Assembly (NCBI RefSeq): GCF_009758125.1
Contig: NZ_WRXO01000013.1
Location: 62,001-126,000 of the forward strand
DNA length: 64,000 bases
Source of the DNA: Chitinophaga oryziterrae
GTDB lineage: Bacteria > Bacteroidota > Bacteroidia > Chitinophagales > Chitinophagaceae
Reading direction: 5' to 3'
Numbering within the stretch: position 1 is the stretch's first letter; each line of letters starts with the position of its first letter. Below are positions 53,697 to 63,470 of this stretch, in pieces. Under the pieces are notes generated by a model. The model searched no databases, was not told the DNA's origin, and saw only the letters and a program-made list of their open reading frames with translations. The position numbers were made by a program, and so were the translations under genes.

Positions 53697-53765
53697 CGAA
53701 CCTGCACACCCTTGCGAATACAAGATTTTGAGTCTAGCGCGTCTACCAGTTCCGCCATCTGGGCA
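53681..53765 (-). tRNA. tRNA-Leu (anticodon CAA)
   Basis: An 85-nt tRNA on the minus strand. The acceptor stem is TGCCCAG / CTGGGCA, with a D arm (GGTAGACGC), anticodon loop CTCAAAA, a long variable arm as in class II tRNAs, and a T arm GGTTCGAATCC. No encoded CCA. It is the integration target of the elements to its left. Confidence 0.97.
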
Positions 53766-53839
53766 AAGCAACTGTCCTACAGTTGCGGGTTGCAAATGTA
53801 TAAAAAAAACTTAAACCACAAATAATTTTTTAAAGATTA

Positions 53840-53869
53840 TTGGTATATCGGAAATTGCCGATATCTTTG
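53840..53869 (+). promoter_or_regulatory. Promoter with overlapping operator dyad for the OYE gene
   Basis: TTG at 53840-53842 and TATCTTTG at 53862-53869 are spaced 19 bp, the Bacteroidota -33/-7 arrangement. Between them TATCGG and CCGATA (53846-53863) form a 6-bp dyad that a repressor could use to block the polymerase. Confidence 0.55.
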
Positions 53870-53888
53870 TGTCACAAGAAATAAAACA

Positions 53889-54989
53889 ATGAACGTAAAT
53901 AGCTTATTCCAACCTTTCAGCCTCAAATCCTTACACCTCAAAAACAGGATTGTAATGGCGCCAATGACAAGATCATTCTCCCCTAATGGTATCCCCGGCG
54001 ATAACGTCGCCGCTTATTACCAACGGAGGGCAGCAGGGGAAGTAGGACTCATATTGTCCGAAGGTACTGTAATAGACCGTCCATCCTCTTCATACGATCC
54101 AAACATCCCGCATTTCTACGGTGAACAGGCACTAAAAGGCTGGGAAAAAACAATAAACGATGTACACGCTGCCGGCGGCAGTATGGGCCCGCAAATCTGG
54201 CACCAGGGAATCATGGGGAAATATCACACCGGCTGGTTACCTCCAGCTCCGTTTGAAGGCCCTTCCGGCATACTCAAACCAGGAGAAACAAACGGTAAGG
54301 CAATGACAGATGCAGACATCGCCGACGTTATCGCCGCTTTCGGTAAAGCCGCCGCAGATGCCAAAAGATTAGGTTTCGACTGCGTGGAGCTCCATGGCGC
54401 TCACGGATACCTGATCGACCAGTTCTTCTACGAAGTGACCAATGCCCGTACCGATAAATACAACGGGAAAACCGTAGCAGAAAGAAGCTTATTTGCTACA
54501 GAAGTAATCAAAGAAGTACGCAGACAGGTAGGAGAGGACTTCGCAATCATCATCCGCCTCTCTCAATGGAAACCCTTAGACTACACCCATAAAATGGCTA
54601 AAACACCAGAAGAAATGGGGGCATGGCTCAACCTCCTCGCTGACGCTGGAATAGACATCTTCCATTGCTCTCAACGCCGTTTCTGGGAACCTGAATTCGA
54701 AGGCTCCGATCTCAACTTCGCTGGCTGGGCCAAAAAATTAACCGGAAAACCTACGATTACAGTTGGCTCAGTTGGCCTGTCCGGTGACTTCCTGTCTGCC
54801 TTCGCCGGTGAAAGCTCTGAACCAAGTTCTTTAGATGAACTATTACGCCGCTACGACCGCGGAGATTTCGATCTGGTAGCTGTAGGACGTCCTATATTAG
54901 CAGATCCTGAATGGGTGAAGAAAATTAAGAACGGTCGTACTTCCGAATTAAAAGGATTCTCCAAAGAAGCGCTCGCTCAATTGCTTTAG
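53889..54989 (+). CDS. Old yellow enzyme family NADH:flavin oxidoreductase
   Basis: A 366-residue FMN-dependent ene-reductase: N-terminal NRIVMAPMTRS (19-29), a flavin/substrate region QIWHQG, the conserved HGAHGYLIDQFF (substrate-binding His pair), and a C-terminal phosphate-binding segment (VAVGRPILADPEWV). Members reduce alpha,beta-unsaturated carbonyls or nitro compounds with NAD(P)H. It is the first gene of the ordinary chromosome right of the tRNA and stands alone with its own promoter. GC content is higher than in the islands. Confidence 0.95.
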   Translation: MNVNSLFQPFSLKSLHLKNRIVMAPMTRSFSPNGIPGDNVAAYYQRRAAGEVGLILSEGTVIDRPSSSYDPNIPHFYGEQALKGWEKTINDVHAAGGSMGPQIWHQGIMGKYHTGWLPPAPFEGPSGILKPGETNGKAMTDADIADVIAAFGKAAADAKRLGFDCVELHGAHGYLIDQFFYEVTNARTDKYNGKTVAERSLFATEVIKEVRRQVGEDFAIIIRLSQWKPLDYTHKMAKTPEEMGAWLNLLADAGIDIFHCSQRRFWEPEFEGSDLNFAGWAKKLTGKPTITVGSVGLSGDFLSAFAGESSEPSSLDELLRRYDRGDFDLVAVGRPILADPEWVKKIKNGRTSELKGFSKEALAQLL

Positions 54990-55096
54990 TAAACGAAGTG
55001 ACCTACTGTTTAATAAGTGTCTTAAACAGTACAGGAAGAACCTAAACTCTCCTGGAAGCTCTGTATAACCGGGGATAGACTACTATATAAGCTGTA

Positions 55097-55128
55097 TATA
55101 AGCCCACCCTAAATAAGGTGGGCTTATA
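55097..55128. terminator. Rho-independent terminator after the OYE gene
   Basis: A 12-bp stem TATAAGCCCACC / GGTGGGCTTATA with an 8-base loop, 108 bp after the OYE stop. The following 55129-55185 repeats GGCTTATA twice more. Confidence 0.65.
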
Positions 55129-55292
55129 TACCAGTTACAGAGGACTTATAGTGGGCTTATATAGGGCTTATACCCTCATATAGGCTGAATGTCAGTAGGT
55201 TATAAGTAGTAATTACTATTTCAATACTTTTATTATTGATTAGCAATACATTAGAATGTTACATGGCCTTCTATGACTAATATAAAAACTAT

Positions 55293-56330
55293 TTATTCTG
55301 ATTGCTGATCCTTTAATACATTATCACTCACCTTCCTGTTCTTAAGGATCCTGATATAATTAAGCGCTAAACGATTGTTACAATTCTCATACGACTTCTG
55401 CGCCCATTCAATCGCTTTATCAAGATCACCATTTATCTCAGAGATAATCGCCATATTGTAACATGCCCTGCCAGAAATTTTTATACTGGTATTACCCGTT
55501 TCACGTTGCCATAATTCTGCCGCTCCATTCCAGTTGCCCGTCTGCGCTTTCCGTTTTGCAATCTTGAAATTATCCGTTCCCTTTACATAATAATCTCTTG
55601 ATACTCTTATCCAGTAAGGAATTATCCTTAACGCATAATCCTTCCCGGCTTTATTTCCCACTTCTTTTACTGCTTCCTTCCGGTCGAGAATAGCACCAGC
55701 AGCAGCTACAGGATTAATCCCTTTACCAGAGAATGTAATATCCCTTGCTATAGAATACTCATCAAGAATATTCTTACTCGCCGGATCATAAATCCGCCAT
55801 CCAGTCTTAACCGTCGTCAGCATATTAGCATGATGTTCTATGCCCGGTATATTGCCAAGTGGCGTCTTTATTGTAATAGGGACCGCTGCATAACTTACTT
55901 TGGAATCAGTATCGAAAAGCTCCAGCACAAAAAGCGCATCTACTTTATTATCTCTGCATATCTGATTTATCGTCTCCCAGGGCAGGGGAGCAGAGTATAA
56001 CCCGGGAACAGTTGTCCGTAAATCAATACTGTTAAATGCAGTCACATTCGTAAACCTGTTATTCTTAAAAAGTTCATCTGTAACTCCTATGATAGTGGCA
56101 TTAGAACCTTCTTTATCAAGATTAACGCCTTCCATGGAAAAGACTTTATCCACCACATCAACCGCTTTATTTGCATCCGAGACTACACTTCTGTTAATCA
56201 CACCAACATTCTTAATGTATGGGGGAATAGTTACCGGTGCCGGCTTCAAAACACTTATGTAAACCAAGTTAGTTGTGCGGCAGGAACAAAAACTGATTAT
56301 CACGAAAAGAATGGAAATTAAGATTCTCAT
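55293..56330 (-). CDS. DUF6340-like lipoprotein
   Basis: A 345-residue lipoprotein with a signal ending at Cys17 (ISFCSC). It has the DUF6340 pattern of Bacteroidota: an N-terminal part with PPYIKNVGVINRS, a middle DALFVLELFD segment, and a C-terminal TPR-like pair (GNWNGAAELWQRE, GDLDKAIEWAQKSYE). Function of the family is unknown; probably periplasmic, attached to a membrane. Monocistronic, no co-directional neighbour. Confidence 0.75.
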   Translation of the reverse strand: MRILISILFVIISFCSCRTTNLVYISVLKPAPVTIPPYIKNVGVINRSVVSDANKAVDVVDKVFSMEGVNLDKEGSNATIIGVTDELFKNNRFTNVTAFNSIDLRTTVPGLYSAPLPWETINQICRDNKVDALFVLELFDTDSKVSYAAVPITIKTPLGNIPGIEHHANMLTTVKTGWRIYDPASKNILDEYSIARDITFSGKGINPVAAAGAILDRKEAVKEVGNKAGKDYALRIIPYWIRVSRDYYVKGTDNFKIAKRKAQTGNWNGAAELWQRETGNTSIKISGRACYNMAIISEINGDLDKAIEWAQKSYENCNNRLALNYIRILKNRKVSDNVLKDQQSE

Positions 56331-56588
56331 GCTGTTTTATTTGCTTCTATCAGCACAAAATAGAAATAAATATTATATAATATAATTATATATTGAAATA
56401 ATAAGTATTTATTTAACAAGTGAATGATTATCAATTGAATAGGTCTTTTAAAATACTAGGAGATACATTATTTTTTCGCTTAAATAATTTCAGGTTGATA
56501 ACTCCGACCAGATACGTTGTCGCAATTACCCCCATAAATGGCCCATTTACATCCCTTGCCATTTAGTATTTTCGTTTAAGTTTGATCC

Positions 56589-57407
56589 ATGCAAAAACGA
56601 CTTATAATATTCCTCTTTATGGTGATAACACATTTGCAAATGAATGCACAGCAAACAGCAACCGTGAACGGGTTAAAACTGTATTATGAGATCCACGGCA
56701 CAGGTATGCCACTGGTACTATTACACGGCGGAGGCTCTACAATAATGACTACCTATGGCACCATCCTGAATGACCTTGCGAAATCGCACCAGGTAATAGC
56801 TATAGAACTGCAGGCACACGGTCATACCCCGGATATAGACCGCCCCCTCAGCTTCGAACAGGATGCTGATGATGTGGCCGCTCTGCTAAACCAGCTCCAT
56901 ATCAAAAAAGCAGATATCATGGGATTCAGCAATGGCGGCACTACCGCATTACAGGTCGCTATCCGCCATCCGGAACTGGTAAACAAACTGGTACTGGCCT
57001 CCACTACCTACAAACGGGATGGTCTGCCGCCTGGCTTCTTTGAGGGCATGCAACATGCTACCCTGGATAATATGCCCCAACCCCTCAAAGACGCCTATAT
57101 TAAAATCAATCCGGACCCTAAAGGGTTAGAAGCCATGTTTCATAGAGATGCAAACAGGATGATAGCCTTCAAAGATATCAGTGACAAAGACATAAAGGGG
57201 ATCCAGGCTCCTGCACTGGTCATTAACGGTGATGCGGAAGTAATACGTGCGGAACATGCAATGGAGTTATCACGTACACTGCCACACGCACAATTAGCCA
57301 TCTTACCGGGTGGACATGGAGATTACATAGGAGAAATATGTGCGCCGGATAAACACAGCAAAATACCTGCCCTGGTAGTGGCCATGATAGACGACTTCCT
57401 CAAATAA
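56589..57407 (+). CDS. Secreted alpha/beta hydrolase
   Basis: A 272-residue alpha/beta-hydrolase fold protein with an N-terminal signal (MQKRLIIFLFMVITHLQMNA). Catalytic triad: Ser114 in GFSNGG, Asp215 in INGDAEV and His243 in GGHGDY; the oxyanion region is LLHGGG (44-49). Substrate not predictable. The truncated haemoglobin gene follows by 43 bp, so they may share a transcript. Confidence 0.9.
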   Translation: MQKRLIIFLFMVITHLQMNAQQTATVNGLKLYYEIHGTGMPLVLLHGGGSTIMTTYGTILNDLAKSHQVIAIELQAHGHTPDIDRPLSFEQDADDVAALLNQLHIKKADIMGFSNGGTTALQVAIRHPELVNKLVLASTTYKRDGLPPGFFEGMQHATLDNMPQPLKDAYIKINPDPKGLEAMFHRDANRMIAFKDISDKDIKGIQAPALVINGDAEVIRAEHAMELSRTLPHAQLAILPGGHGDYIGEICAPDKHSKIPALVVAMIDDFLK

Positions 57408-57450
57408 CGATACATTCAGTATCTTTCACCATTGATTAAAAACCTTAAAT

Positions 57451-57930
57451 ATGGAAGAGAGAAAAGCGATCCCCACACTGTACGATTGGGCCGGTGGTAA
57501 AGACGCGCTCGAAAAATTAACAAAACTGTTTTATGAGAAGGTGTTGAAAGATGATCTGCTATATCCCGTATTCAAAAACATGTCTACTGATCATAGTAAT
57601 CATGTAGCCCATTTTATTGCAGAAGTTTTTGGAGGCCCTAAATTGTACTCAGAAGAAGATAAAGGTAGTCATGCCATCATGATTACACACCATCTTGGTA
57701 AGATGCTGGACGAACCTAAAAGAAAAAGGTGGATGGACCTGCTACTGGAAAGCGCGGATGAAACAGGCCTGGCCAGCGACCCCGAATTCCGTTCGGCCCT
57801 TGTTGGCTATTTAGAATGGGGGAGCCGTATAGCCGTCATCAATTCAAATACAAACGATAACCCGGTTAACGAAAATGAGCCAATGCCCAAATGGGGCTGG
57901 GGAGAAACAAAAGGACCTTACCAGGGATAG
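57451..57930 (+). CDS. Group II truncated haemoglobin
   Basis: A 159-residue globin of the trHbO type: TLYDWAGGKDALEKLTKLFY at the start, YPVF, an HHLG motif with the haem-ligand His and a conserved Trp in RWMDLL. Such proteins bind oxygen or NO and may detoxify it. It has a C-terminal tail (about 30 residues, PMPKWGWGE) beyond the usual 130. Likely cytoplasmic. Confidence 0.93.
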   Translation: MEERKAIPTLYDWAGGKDALEKLTKLFYEKVLKDDLLYPVFKNMSTDHSNHVAHFIAEVFGGPKLYSEEDKGSHAIMITHHLGKMLDEPKRKRWMDLLLESADETGLASDPEFRSALVGYLEWGSRIAVINSNTNDNPVNENEPMPKWGWGETKGPYQG

Positions 57931-57933
57931 CAA

Positions 57934-58269
57934 TCACGCTATATCCGTATTGTCATCCTTACTAACAAGCCATTGTGTAAACTTATATCTCGGTAGTATT
58001 TCGCTCATTTTCTTCTTCAGCCACTTGGAAACAATCTCAAATACAATAAACCCTATTATAATTGAGATGCTCCATTCCAAAGTACTGTAAGTATGCTTAT
58101 CAAGTACCGTCTTATGCGTGGCTCGTCCCCATAAATTCCAGATACTGCGGGTGGTAAAGAAATGAGACACCAGGCGTGTAGAGGTCATCCCGATCACGAA
58201 TCCTAAAAAATTACCAATATAATTGCTGTATACGTATTCAGCGAACTTCTTAACAACCGTGATTTTCAT
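57934..58269 (-). CDS. Small membrane protein
   Basis: A 111-residue protein with two predicted membrane helices (YIGNFLGFVIGM and SIIIGFIVFEIVS) and a basic loop. No family recognised. Convergent with the haemoglobin gene, with stop codons 3 bp apart. Confidence 0.65.
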   Translation of the reverse strand: MKITVVKKFAEYVYSNYIGNFLGFVIGMTSTRLVSHFFTTRSIWNLWGRATHKTVLDKHTYSTLEWSISIIIGFIVFEIVSKWLKKKMSEILPRYKFTQWLVSKDDNTDIA

Positions 58270-58316
58270 AGGGCTACATTTTCGAATGCTAAACTAATAC
58301 CTAAATGTTGAAAATT

Positions 58317-59108
58317 CTACCCCTGTTTGAACCTTTTTAGCTGATCCCGCTGGAATATCCACTCAGGCGTATAAAGATTGCTGTTAAACGCTGTACTATA
58401 CCACGGACTTAACATAGACGTGGGATTTCTCAATACATGTATATTCTGTGCAGGCATATAACTCTGTGCGATCAGAAATATCTTCTCACCGGTCGCTGCC
58501 TTGTAAGCCACATCCACCACAATCACCGCATGCCCCGGAGATCCTCCTTTAATAAAAACATACCCTGGCGCTATATCTTTAACGTTCGTCACAGTCTGGA
58601 GTTCTTTCGAAAGAGATAATGTACCTGCATAGGAAAACACCGTTTGTAAATAACTGTCAAAACATCCCCGTCCGGTGCATGGGGCAGCCTGTAGCTGTTT
58701 ACTTAATTTACCTTGCTTTTCAGGGAAACGATACCCTTTCATCCAGCTGGCATAATCCATAGAGGTTCCATCGGTTGCCTTAAAACTGATCTGCTGGTAT
58801 AACGCATGTGCATACTGATATTCGGCATACAGCCGCATTACCGCGTCTGCACACTGTTGAAGGTCCTTGTCCCCGACACTCACATCCAAAACGGCATATT
58901 GAGCCAGTTGGTTGAACTTTTTGGTCCCGTTGTACAAATACACCGTCTTATCCTTTTTAAGCGGAATTTGCCGTAGCCAGGCCCCAAAAGAACCTGCCTT
59001 TTGAGTTATCCGCTGATATCCTTCCGGTAAAGGGATCTCCCCGATACTTTGCCCGGATACTGACATAGAGCATCCTATCAATAAAAATAGAAATATAACA
59101 GGTTTCAT
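58317..59108 (-). CDS. DUF4846-like secreted protein
   Basis: The ATG at 59108 gives 263 residues beginning with a signal peptide (MKPVIFLFLLIGCSMSVSGQ). The upstream ATG at 59204 would put 32 residues before the signal, so is unlikely. The body matches DUF4846 as I know it: GAWLRQIPLK, YLYNG, QCADAVMRLYAEY, YASWMKGYR and a C-terminal SPGHAVIVVDVA. Function unknown; DUF4846 proteins are exported. Confidence 0.8.
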   Translation of the reverse strand: MKPVIFLFLLIGCSMSVSGQSIGEIPLPEGYQRITQKAGSFGAWLRQIPLKKDKTVYLYNGTKKFNQLAQYAVLDVSVGDKDLQQCADAVMRLYAEYQYAHALYQQISFKATDGTSMDYASWMKGYRFPEKQGKLSKQLQAAPCTGRGCFDSYLQTVFSYAGTLSLSKELQTVTNVKDIAPGYVFIKGGSPGHAVIVVDVAYKAATGEKIFLIAQSYMPAQNIHVLRNPTSMLSPWYSTAFNSNLYTPEWIFQRDQLKRFKQG

Positions 59109-59372
59109 GGTGTTGAGATGCAGAAAGACAGAATTTCCATAAAACTCCCGGAAATAGGAGAGGGATTCAAAAATACTAATTAAATTAGCGACTAAGTTAT
59201 TCACCTGTAGCCGGTGATCAGTATCAGAAGGGCTTCAAAAAGGCTGAAGCTGTTCAGGTGCTTATCACTCATAACCTATACACCTGGTTATATAAAAAAA
59301 CTTTATTTTTCAATAAATAGAACTTTTCAATTAGTCCCTTGTTACCATTTTATACCGATCTAAATTCTTACT

Positions 59373-60068
59373 ATGAAGTTTTTACCAAGAATAACTCAAA
59401 CGAAAACCTGGTTAACTGTATTCCTCATCATGTCATTAACAACGATCTGTTCTGCGCAAGATGTAAAGCCGGAAAAGACTAAAAAGGGCAAGCCTTATAC
59501 ACTCAAAATCAGAAAAGGAGATTATTGGATAGGTGGCGGATTAGGACTAAGTGGTTCTGTGGCTCCACTGGGTCAGTATATAGGCACAGCTGCCAACCTT
59601 TCTATAAAAGGGGGGTACCACATTATCGATAAGTTATCTGTCGGAATTACCATCACCGGCGCTATCAGTATTACTGATAAAAAAGCGAACGGAGTATATA
59701 CCCGTGGTATTAGTGTGTTGGCAGGCCCACTTGTTCAGTACATGATACCTCTCACTAAAACACTGTACCTGGCACCAACGGCGGCTGTTACCTACGGCCC
59801 CATAGACATCAAATCCATGACATCCGCCGCAGGCGCACCGGAACAGTATGTAAAAGTAAAAGGTAATGCCTTTTGCCAGATTTTGGGCGTAGGGCCTTTT
59901 TTTGAGGTAATACCCGGAAGAGCAAGCTTTGGCGCGCATCTTCTCTATTCTTTCCTGCAACAGACAACGAATGTCTATGCTAATGATGGTACTCTTATTC
60001 CCAATACTAAAATCAAAGACAATAAAAGCGGTCCGGGTATGATCATGGAATTTAAATTGCATTTTTAA
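59373..60068 (+). CDS. Outer-membrane beta-barrel-like protein
   Basis: A 231-residue protein with a signal peptide ending in CSAQ and repeated amphipathic strands (WIGGGLGLSGS, YHIIDKLSVGITITGA, LYLAPTAAVTYG), ending in the terminal aromatic LHF typical of outer-membrane barrels. Function unknown. A bidirectional terminator separates it from the convergent GH18 gene. Confidence 0.75.
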   Translation: MKFLPRITQTKTWLTVFLIMSLTTICSAQDVKPEKTKKGKPYTLKIRKGDYWIGGGLGLSGSVAPLGQYIGTAANLSIKGGYHIIDKLSVGITITGAISITDKKANGVYTRGISVLAGPLVQYMIPLTKTLYLAPTAAVTYGPIDIKSMTSAAGAPEQYVKVKGNAFCQILGVGPFFEVIPGRASFGAHLLYSFLQQTTNVYANDGTLIPNTKIKDNKSGPGMIMEFKLHF

Positions 60069-60093
60069 CAACCCGGAACTTCTCCCTGCAAAT

Positions 60094-60140
60094 AAAATCC
60101 CGGTAAGTATTCTATATAGATGAATATTTACCGGGATTTT
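60094..60140. terminator. Bidirectional terminator
   Basis: A perfect 13-bp stem AAAATCCCGGTAA / TTACCGGGATTTT with a 21-base loop, between convergent genes. Confidence 0.8.
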
Positions 60141-60171
60141 AGAATGAGAGAGATGCAAAATGTTTGTGATC

Positions 60172-61098
60172 CTATAAAGCTCTGAAAGTCGCATTTGTAT
60201 ACGCAGAATCTACATTCCCTGCAAATACCATGATACCCGCTTTGTTACCAACGGCAGGTTGCCACGTTGCTGCTGCTTTTGCACTTGTAAGTGTATTATA
60301 AACCTTGGCGACCCCTATCATTGTTTTGGCAGCGCCAATAGAATCCGACCAGCGGTTAAACCGGGTAACATTATTCTGGAAATAACCCATATCCTGTACA
60401 AAGTTGAGATATTTTGCTACATCCGGCGATTGCCCGATCGCGTAACCGGCCCGTCCGCCGGTATATATTGCCGCCGTGTATATTGTGTAGCTGCTGTCCG
60501 GAGAAAGCGGCCCGTAATATTTCCCCAATTCTTTTATCAGTGTAATGAAATTGCTGTTTGCCGGTGTATTTGCCATATGTTCAACATCAAGGGCAATTCC
60601 ATCGAGATGTAGTGAATCAGTGATACAGGCTTTAACAAATGCTGCAAATTGCTGATAGTTCAATCCCTTTCCCTGGTAGTCAGTAAATGGAGTAGTGGTA
60701 TTCCACGAACTGGCATCATCTACATTCATCAGCACTTTCACCCCTGCTTTCTGTAAAGTCCTTACATGGGTAAGGATCGATTTATAGGAGTGATAGTTGG
60801 GATTGACAGTCAGTATGTAACTATCACTCTTGCCATAATGTACAGAATCTGCCATTTCCCAGGCAGTACCTTCAAACAGTACCACTACATTGGCCTCAGT
60901 TGCAAAGTTCGTGAGCGGAAGGAGGTTGGGCGTTGCATCAAAAGCATAATAAGCCACCTTAAAGGGTGGTTTGGGTATTTTTATATGTAAACTATCCGTG
61001 ACTGGCGGGTTGATAACGGGAGGTGCATCTTTTTTCTGACAGGAAACAATGCTCATGATTGGGATGAGCACACATGCATAGTACAGTTGTTTAATCAT
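60172..61098 (-). CDS. GH18-like (EndoS/F2-type) lipoprotein
   Basis: A 308-residue lipoprotein (SIVSC, Cys20) with a TIM-barrel GH18 region. The family motif DGxDxDxE reads D166-G-I-A-L-D171-V-E173, keeping the catalytic Glu and the adjacent Asp but losing the middle Asp. Such proteins include endo-beta-N-acetylglucosaminidases acting on glycans. The substitution may change activity. It is surface- or periplasm-exposed; its 5' neighbour is the secreted propeller gene. Confidence 0.8.
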   Translation of the reverse strand: MIKQLYYACVLIPIMSIVSCQKKDAPPVINPPVTDSLHIKIPKPPFKVAYYAFDATPNLLPLTNFATEANVVVLFEGTAWEMADSVHYGKSDSYILTVNPNYHSYKSILTHVRTLQKAGVKVLMNVDDASSWNTTTPFTDYQGKGLNYQQFAAFVKACITDSLHLDGIALDVEHMANTPANSNFITLIKELGKYYGPLSPDSSYTIYTAAIYTGGRAGYAIGQSPDVAKYLNFVQDMGYFQNNVTRFNRWSDSIGAAKTMIGVAKVYNTLTSAKAAATWQPAVGNKAGIMVFAGNVDSAYTNATFRAL

Positions 61099-61238
61099 AG
61101 CGGGTTCATTTTAGCTGATATGAACGCATCCGCATAGAATATTCTTATAAGTCTTATTAAGGTATGGAATTTAAATATCGAAGTGATATCTTTTTAAAGT
61201 TGGGATCTGGTTTGAGTAATAACAAAAAAGGGGATTAT

Positions 61239-62744
61239 TCAAGGGGTAATACCATCTGAATTGCTTACAAATGCAATTTTCCTGCTGTCTGGTGACCAGG
61301 AAGGGGTGTTAATAGTTGCCTGCCCTCCATATACATAAGCTATTACTTTGGGCTTTCCGCCATTGACGGGCATTAGCCGCAGATATACCTGTTTGTAGAA
61401 GGGATGAGCATCTGGTGGAACATCCTTTGAAAAAGAAAGAAAAACGATCCATTTCCCATCCGGCGAAACATGCGGGAACCAGTTATTATATTCATCCGCA
61501 GTGAGCTGTTCGGGCTGACTACCATCTGCGTGCATACGCCAGAGCTGCATAGTGCCGGAGCGGGTAGAGTTGAAGTAAATGTATTTCCCGTCCGGACTGT
61601 ATTCAGAACCATCGTCCAAACCGGGAGTATTCGTGAGTTGTTCTTCTTTTCCTCCGCCGGCAGGTATCCTGTAAATGTCAAAATCATTATTCCGCCTGCC
61701 GGTGTATAACAGGTATTTCTCATCCGGCGACCAGCCATGCAGGTAAGAAGGACTTAGCGGTGTAATCTGTTTGGGAATCCCGCCTGTACTGGGTACTGTA
61801 TATACGAAAGAACTATTCAGCGGACCACTTTCTGAGCCACTGAGCCCCAGCATTTTTCCATCAAAAGAAAGTACGTGATCATTATTATTATCCTTTACAA
61901 CACCGGTATTGATCACAACAGGCGATTTTTTTTCAAAGTCAAAACGATATAACAGGCCTTTGCTGTTATAGATAAGACTTTTACCGTCCTTTGTCCAGTT
62001 GGGCGCCTGTAAAGATGCTTTGTCGGAGTATACGATCTGCCGGTGACCGTTACTGATATCCATCACTTCAATATGGCTGCCAATATAATCCCGGTAGGGA
62101 ACAAAGTTTTCTTTTGCAGGTACAATGATGCGCACATTGTTATACTTTACTTTTTCTACGACATCTTTATTGTGGGAACAAATGAACAGACCAGCATATA
62201 CCTCATTTTCCAGGTTTACATCAGCTACCTGTACAACTGTAAAAGGTTCCCCGAAATGCGCTACGGACATAATGTACCGGGTCCCTTTCCGTTCCAGTTG
62301 TATGATATCAGGCGCTTTTACAACCGATTGAATTTCTTCCATATCCGCATGTGCCGTTTTGCGATATTGTAAAGAAGTGAGTCCATCCCCATGTACTGTA
62401 GCCGCAACGGTAGCTGAACTGCTATCCAGACCGTTACGCACCATCCATCCGAATTTTCTGTGCAGCTCTGTTCCCTTGCCCAGTAAGGATCCCCGGGCCT
62501 GTAAAATGAAATCGCCTTTCATCTTTTTCCAGGCATAATGAAATTCATCACTGCCAAACCAGATATTATTACCAGCGCCTGATAGTTCATATACCTGGCT
62601 GGAAGCATCGTAGTTAGTCGTGCCTTTATGGGAAGATGGAACACCTACATCGGTACTTCCGTCAAATACTCCTATGTTTTGTGAAATGGCAGGATTACCG
62701 GCTGCTAAAAGCAGGACGCAAGTGAACGTTTTGAGGGTGTTCAT
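61239..62744 (-). CDS. Secreted TolB-like beta-propeller protein
   Basis: A 501-residue exported protein: signal peptide (VLLLAAGNPAISQ), an N-terminal jelly-roll-like region of about 170 residues (EFHYAWKKMKGDFILQARG), and six or more PD40/WD40-like repeats (SPDEKYLLYTG, SPDGKYIYFNS, SPDGKWIVFLS, SPDSRKIAFVS). TolB-like propellers of this kind bind partners rather than catalyse; function unknown. Own transcript, no close neighbour. Confidence 0.85.
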   Translation of the reverse strand: MNTLKTFTCVLLLAAGNPAISQNIGVFDGSTDVGVPSSHKGTTNYDASSQVYELSGAGNNIWFGSDEFHYAWKKMKGDFILQARGSLLGKGTELHRKFGWMVRNGLDSSSATVAATVHGDGLTSLQYRKTAHADMEEIQSVVKAPDIIQLERKGTRYIMSVAHFGEPFTVVQVADVNLENEVYAGLFICSHNKDVVEKVKYNNVRIIVPAKENFVPYRDYIGSHIEVMDISNGHRQIVYSDKASLQAPNWTKDGKSLIYNSKGLLYRFDFEKKSPVVINTGVVKDNNNDHVLSFDGKMLGLSGSESGPLNSSFVYTVPSTGGIPKQITPLSPSYLHGWSPDEKYLLYTGRRNNDFDIYRIPAGGGKEEQLTNTPGLDDGSEYSPDGKYIYFNSTRSGTMQLWRMHADGSQPEQLTADEYNNWFPHVSPDGKWIVFLSFSKDVPPDAHPFYKQVYLRLMPVNGGKPKVIAYVYGGQATINTPSWSPDSRKIAFVSNSDGITP

Positions 62745-62988
62745 AACGATTTTGATTGGGTGGTATCTAAAGATAAGACTGATTCCTGATATTGTATATG
62801 CTATCTCATTTAGTAGTAAGCACGCAGGAGAAAGCAGGTTTTTGGATTATATAAGCAACAAATGCCGACACCCCGGTTCCTGGTTTACCATATATAACTA
62901 CCTGATACTTTGAAAGTAATGAAATATTTTGAAGAACTGCCTAATTAGCTTAAATTCAATATATTATTAAACTTCAAACATAAATTCC

Positions 62989-63318
62989 ATGGTAGAAACT
63001 GAAGTAAAATCCAACACAAGGTCCAGGAACTGGCATGCCAAGTCGGTAGGCAAATTAACAGGACCTCCTTACACAATTACTGTTATCGGAGAAGTAGGGA
63101 GTGGTACCGCTGCTCCCGCATTAAAAAAGAATGAGCGTAAAGCAGATAAAAAGCCGGGCGTTTTGTATCTCACTTGTGTGGGTGGGACAACAAATGATCA
63201 ATACGCAAAGGTGTTATATACAGAGGTAATATCATCACACGAAGAATTCAACAAAGTTCATATTGACGATGTTAACGGACACATTACGGAATTCAACGTC
63301 ACCATCATTCATAGTTAA
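62989..63318 (+). CDS. Hypothetical protein
   Basis: A 109-residue protein without recognised motif: VGKLTGPPYTITVIGEVGSG and a repeated beta-like pattern suggest a small beta fold. No signal peptide. It ends 22 bp before a strong terminator, supporting its being a real gene. Confidence 0.7.
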   Translation: MVETEVKSNTRSRNWHAKSVGKLTGPPYTITVIGEVGSGTAAPALKKNERKADKKPGVLYLTCVGGTTNDQYAKVLYTEVISSHEEFNKVHIDDVNGHITEFNVTIIHS

Positions 63319-63339
63319 TGCTGTTGCACGATATTGTAC

Positions 63340-63373
63340 AAAAGGTGTTCGATGTCGGACACCTTTTGCTTTT
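63340..63373 (+). terminator. Rho-independent terminator
   Basis: AAAAGGTGT / ACACCTTTT stem extended by TCGA/TCGG, then GCTTTTT, after the gene at 62989. Confidence 0.85.
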
Positions 63374-63470
63374 TAAGAAGCGAATAGTTCCCATTACCAA
63401 ATAAAGTTTAACTTGCGCATTCTTGTGATGTATCGGAACCTGTGTTTTGCCAACGTTAACTTATATTACT

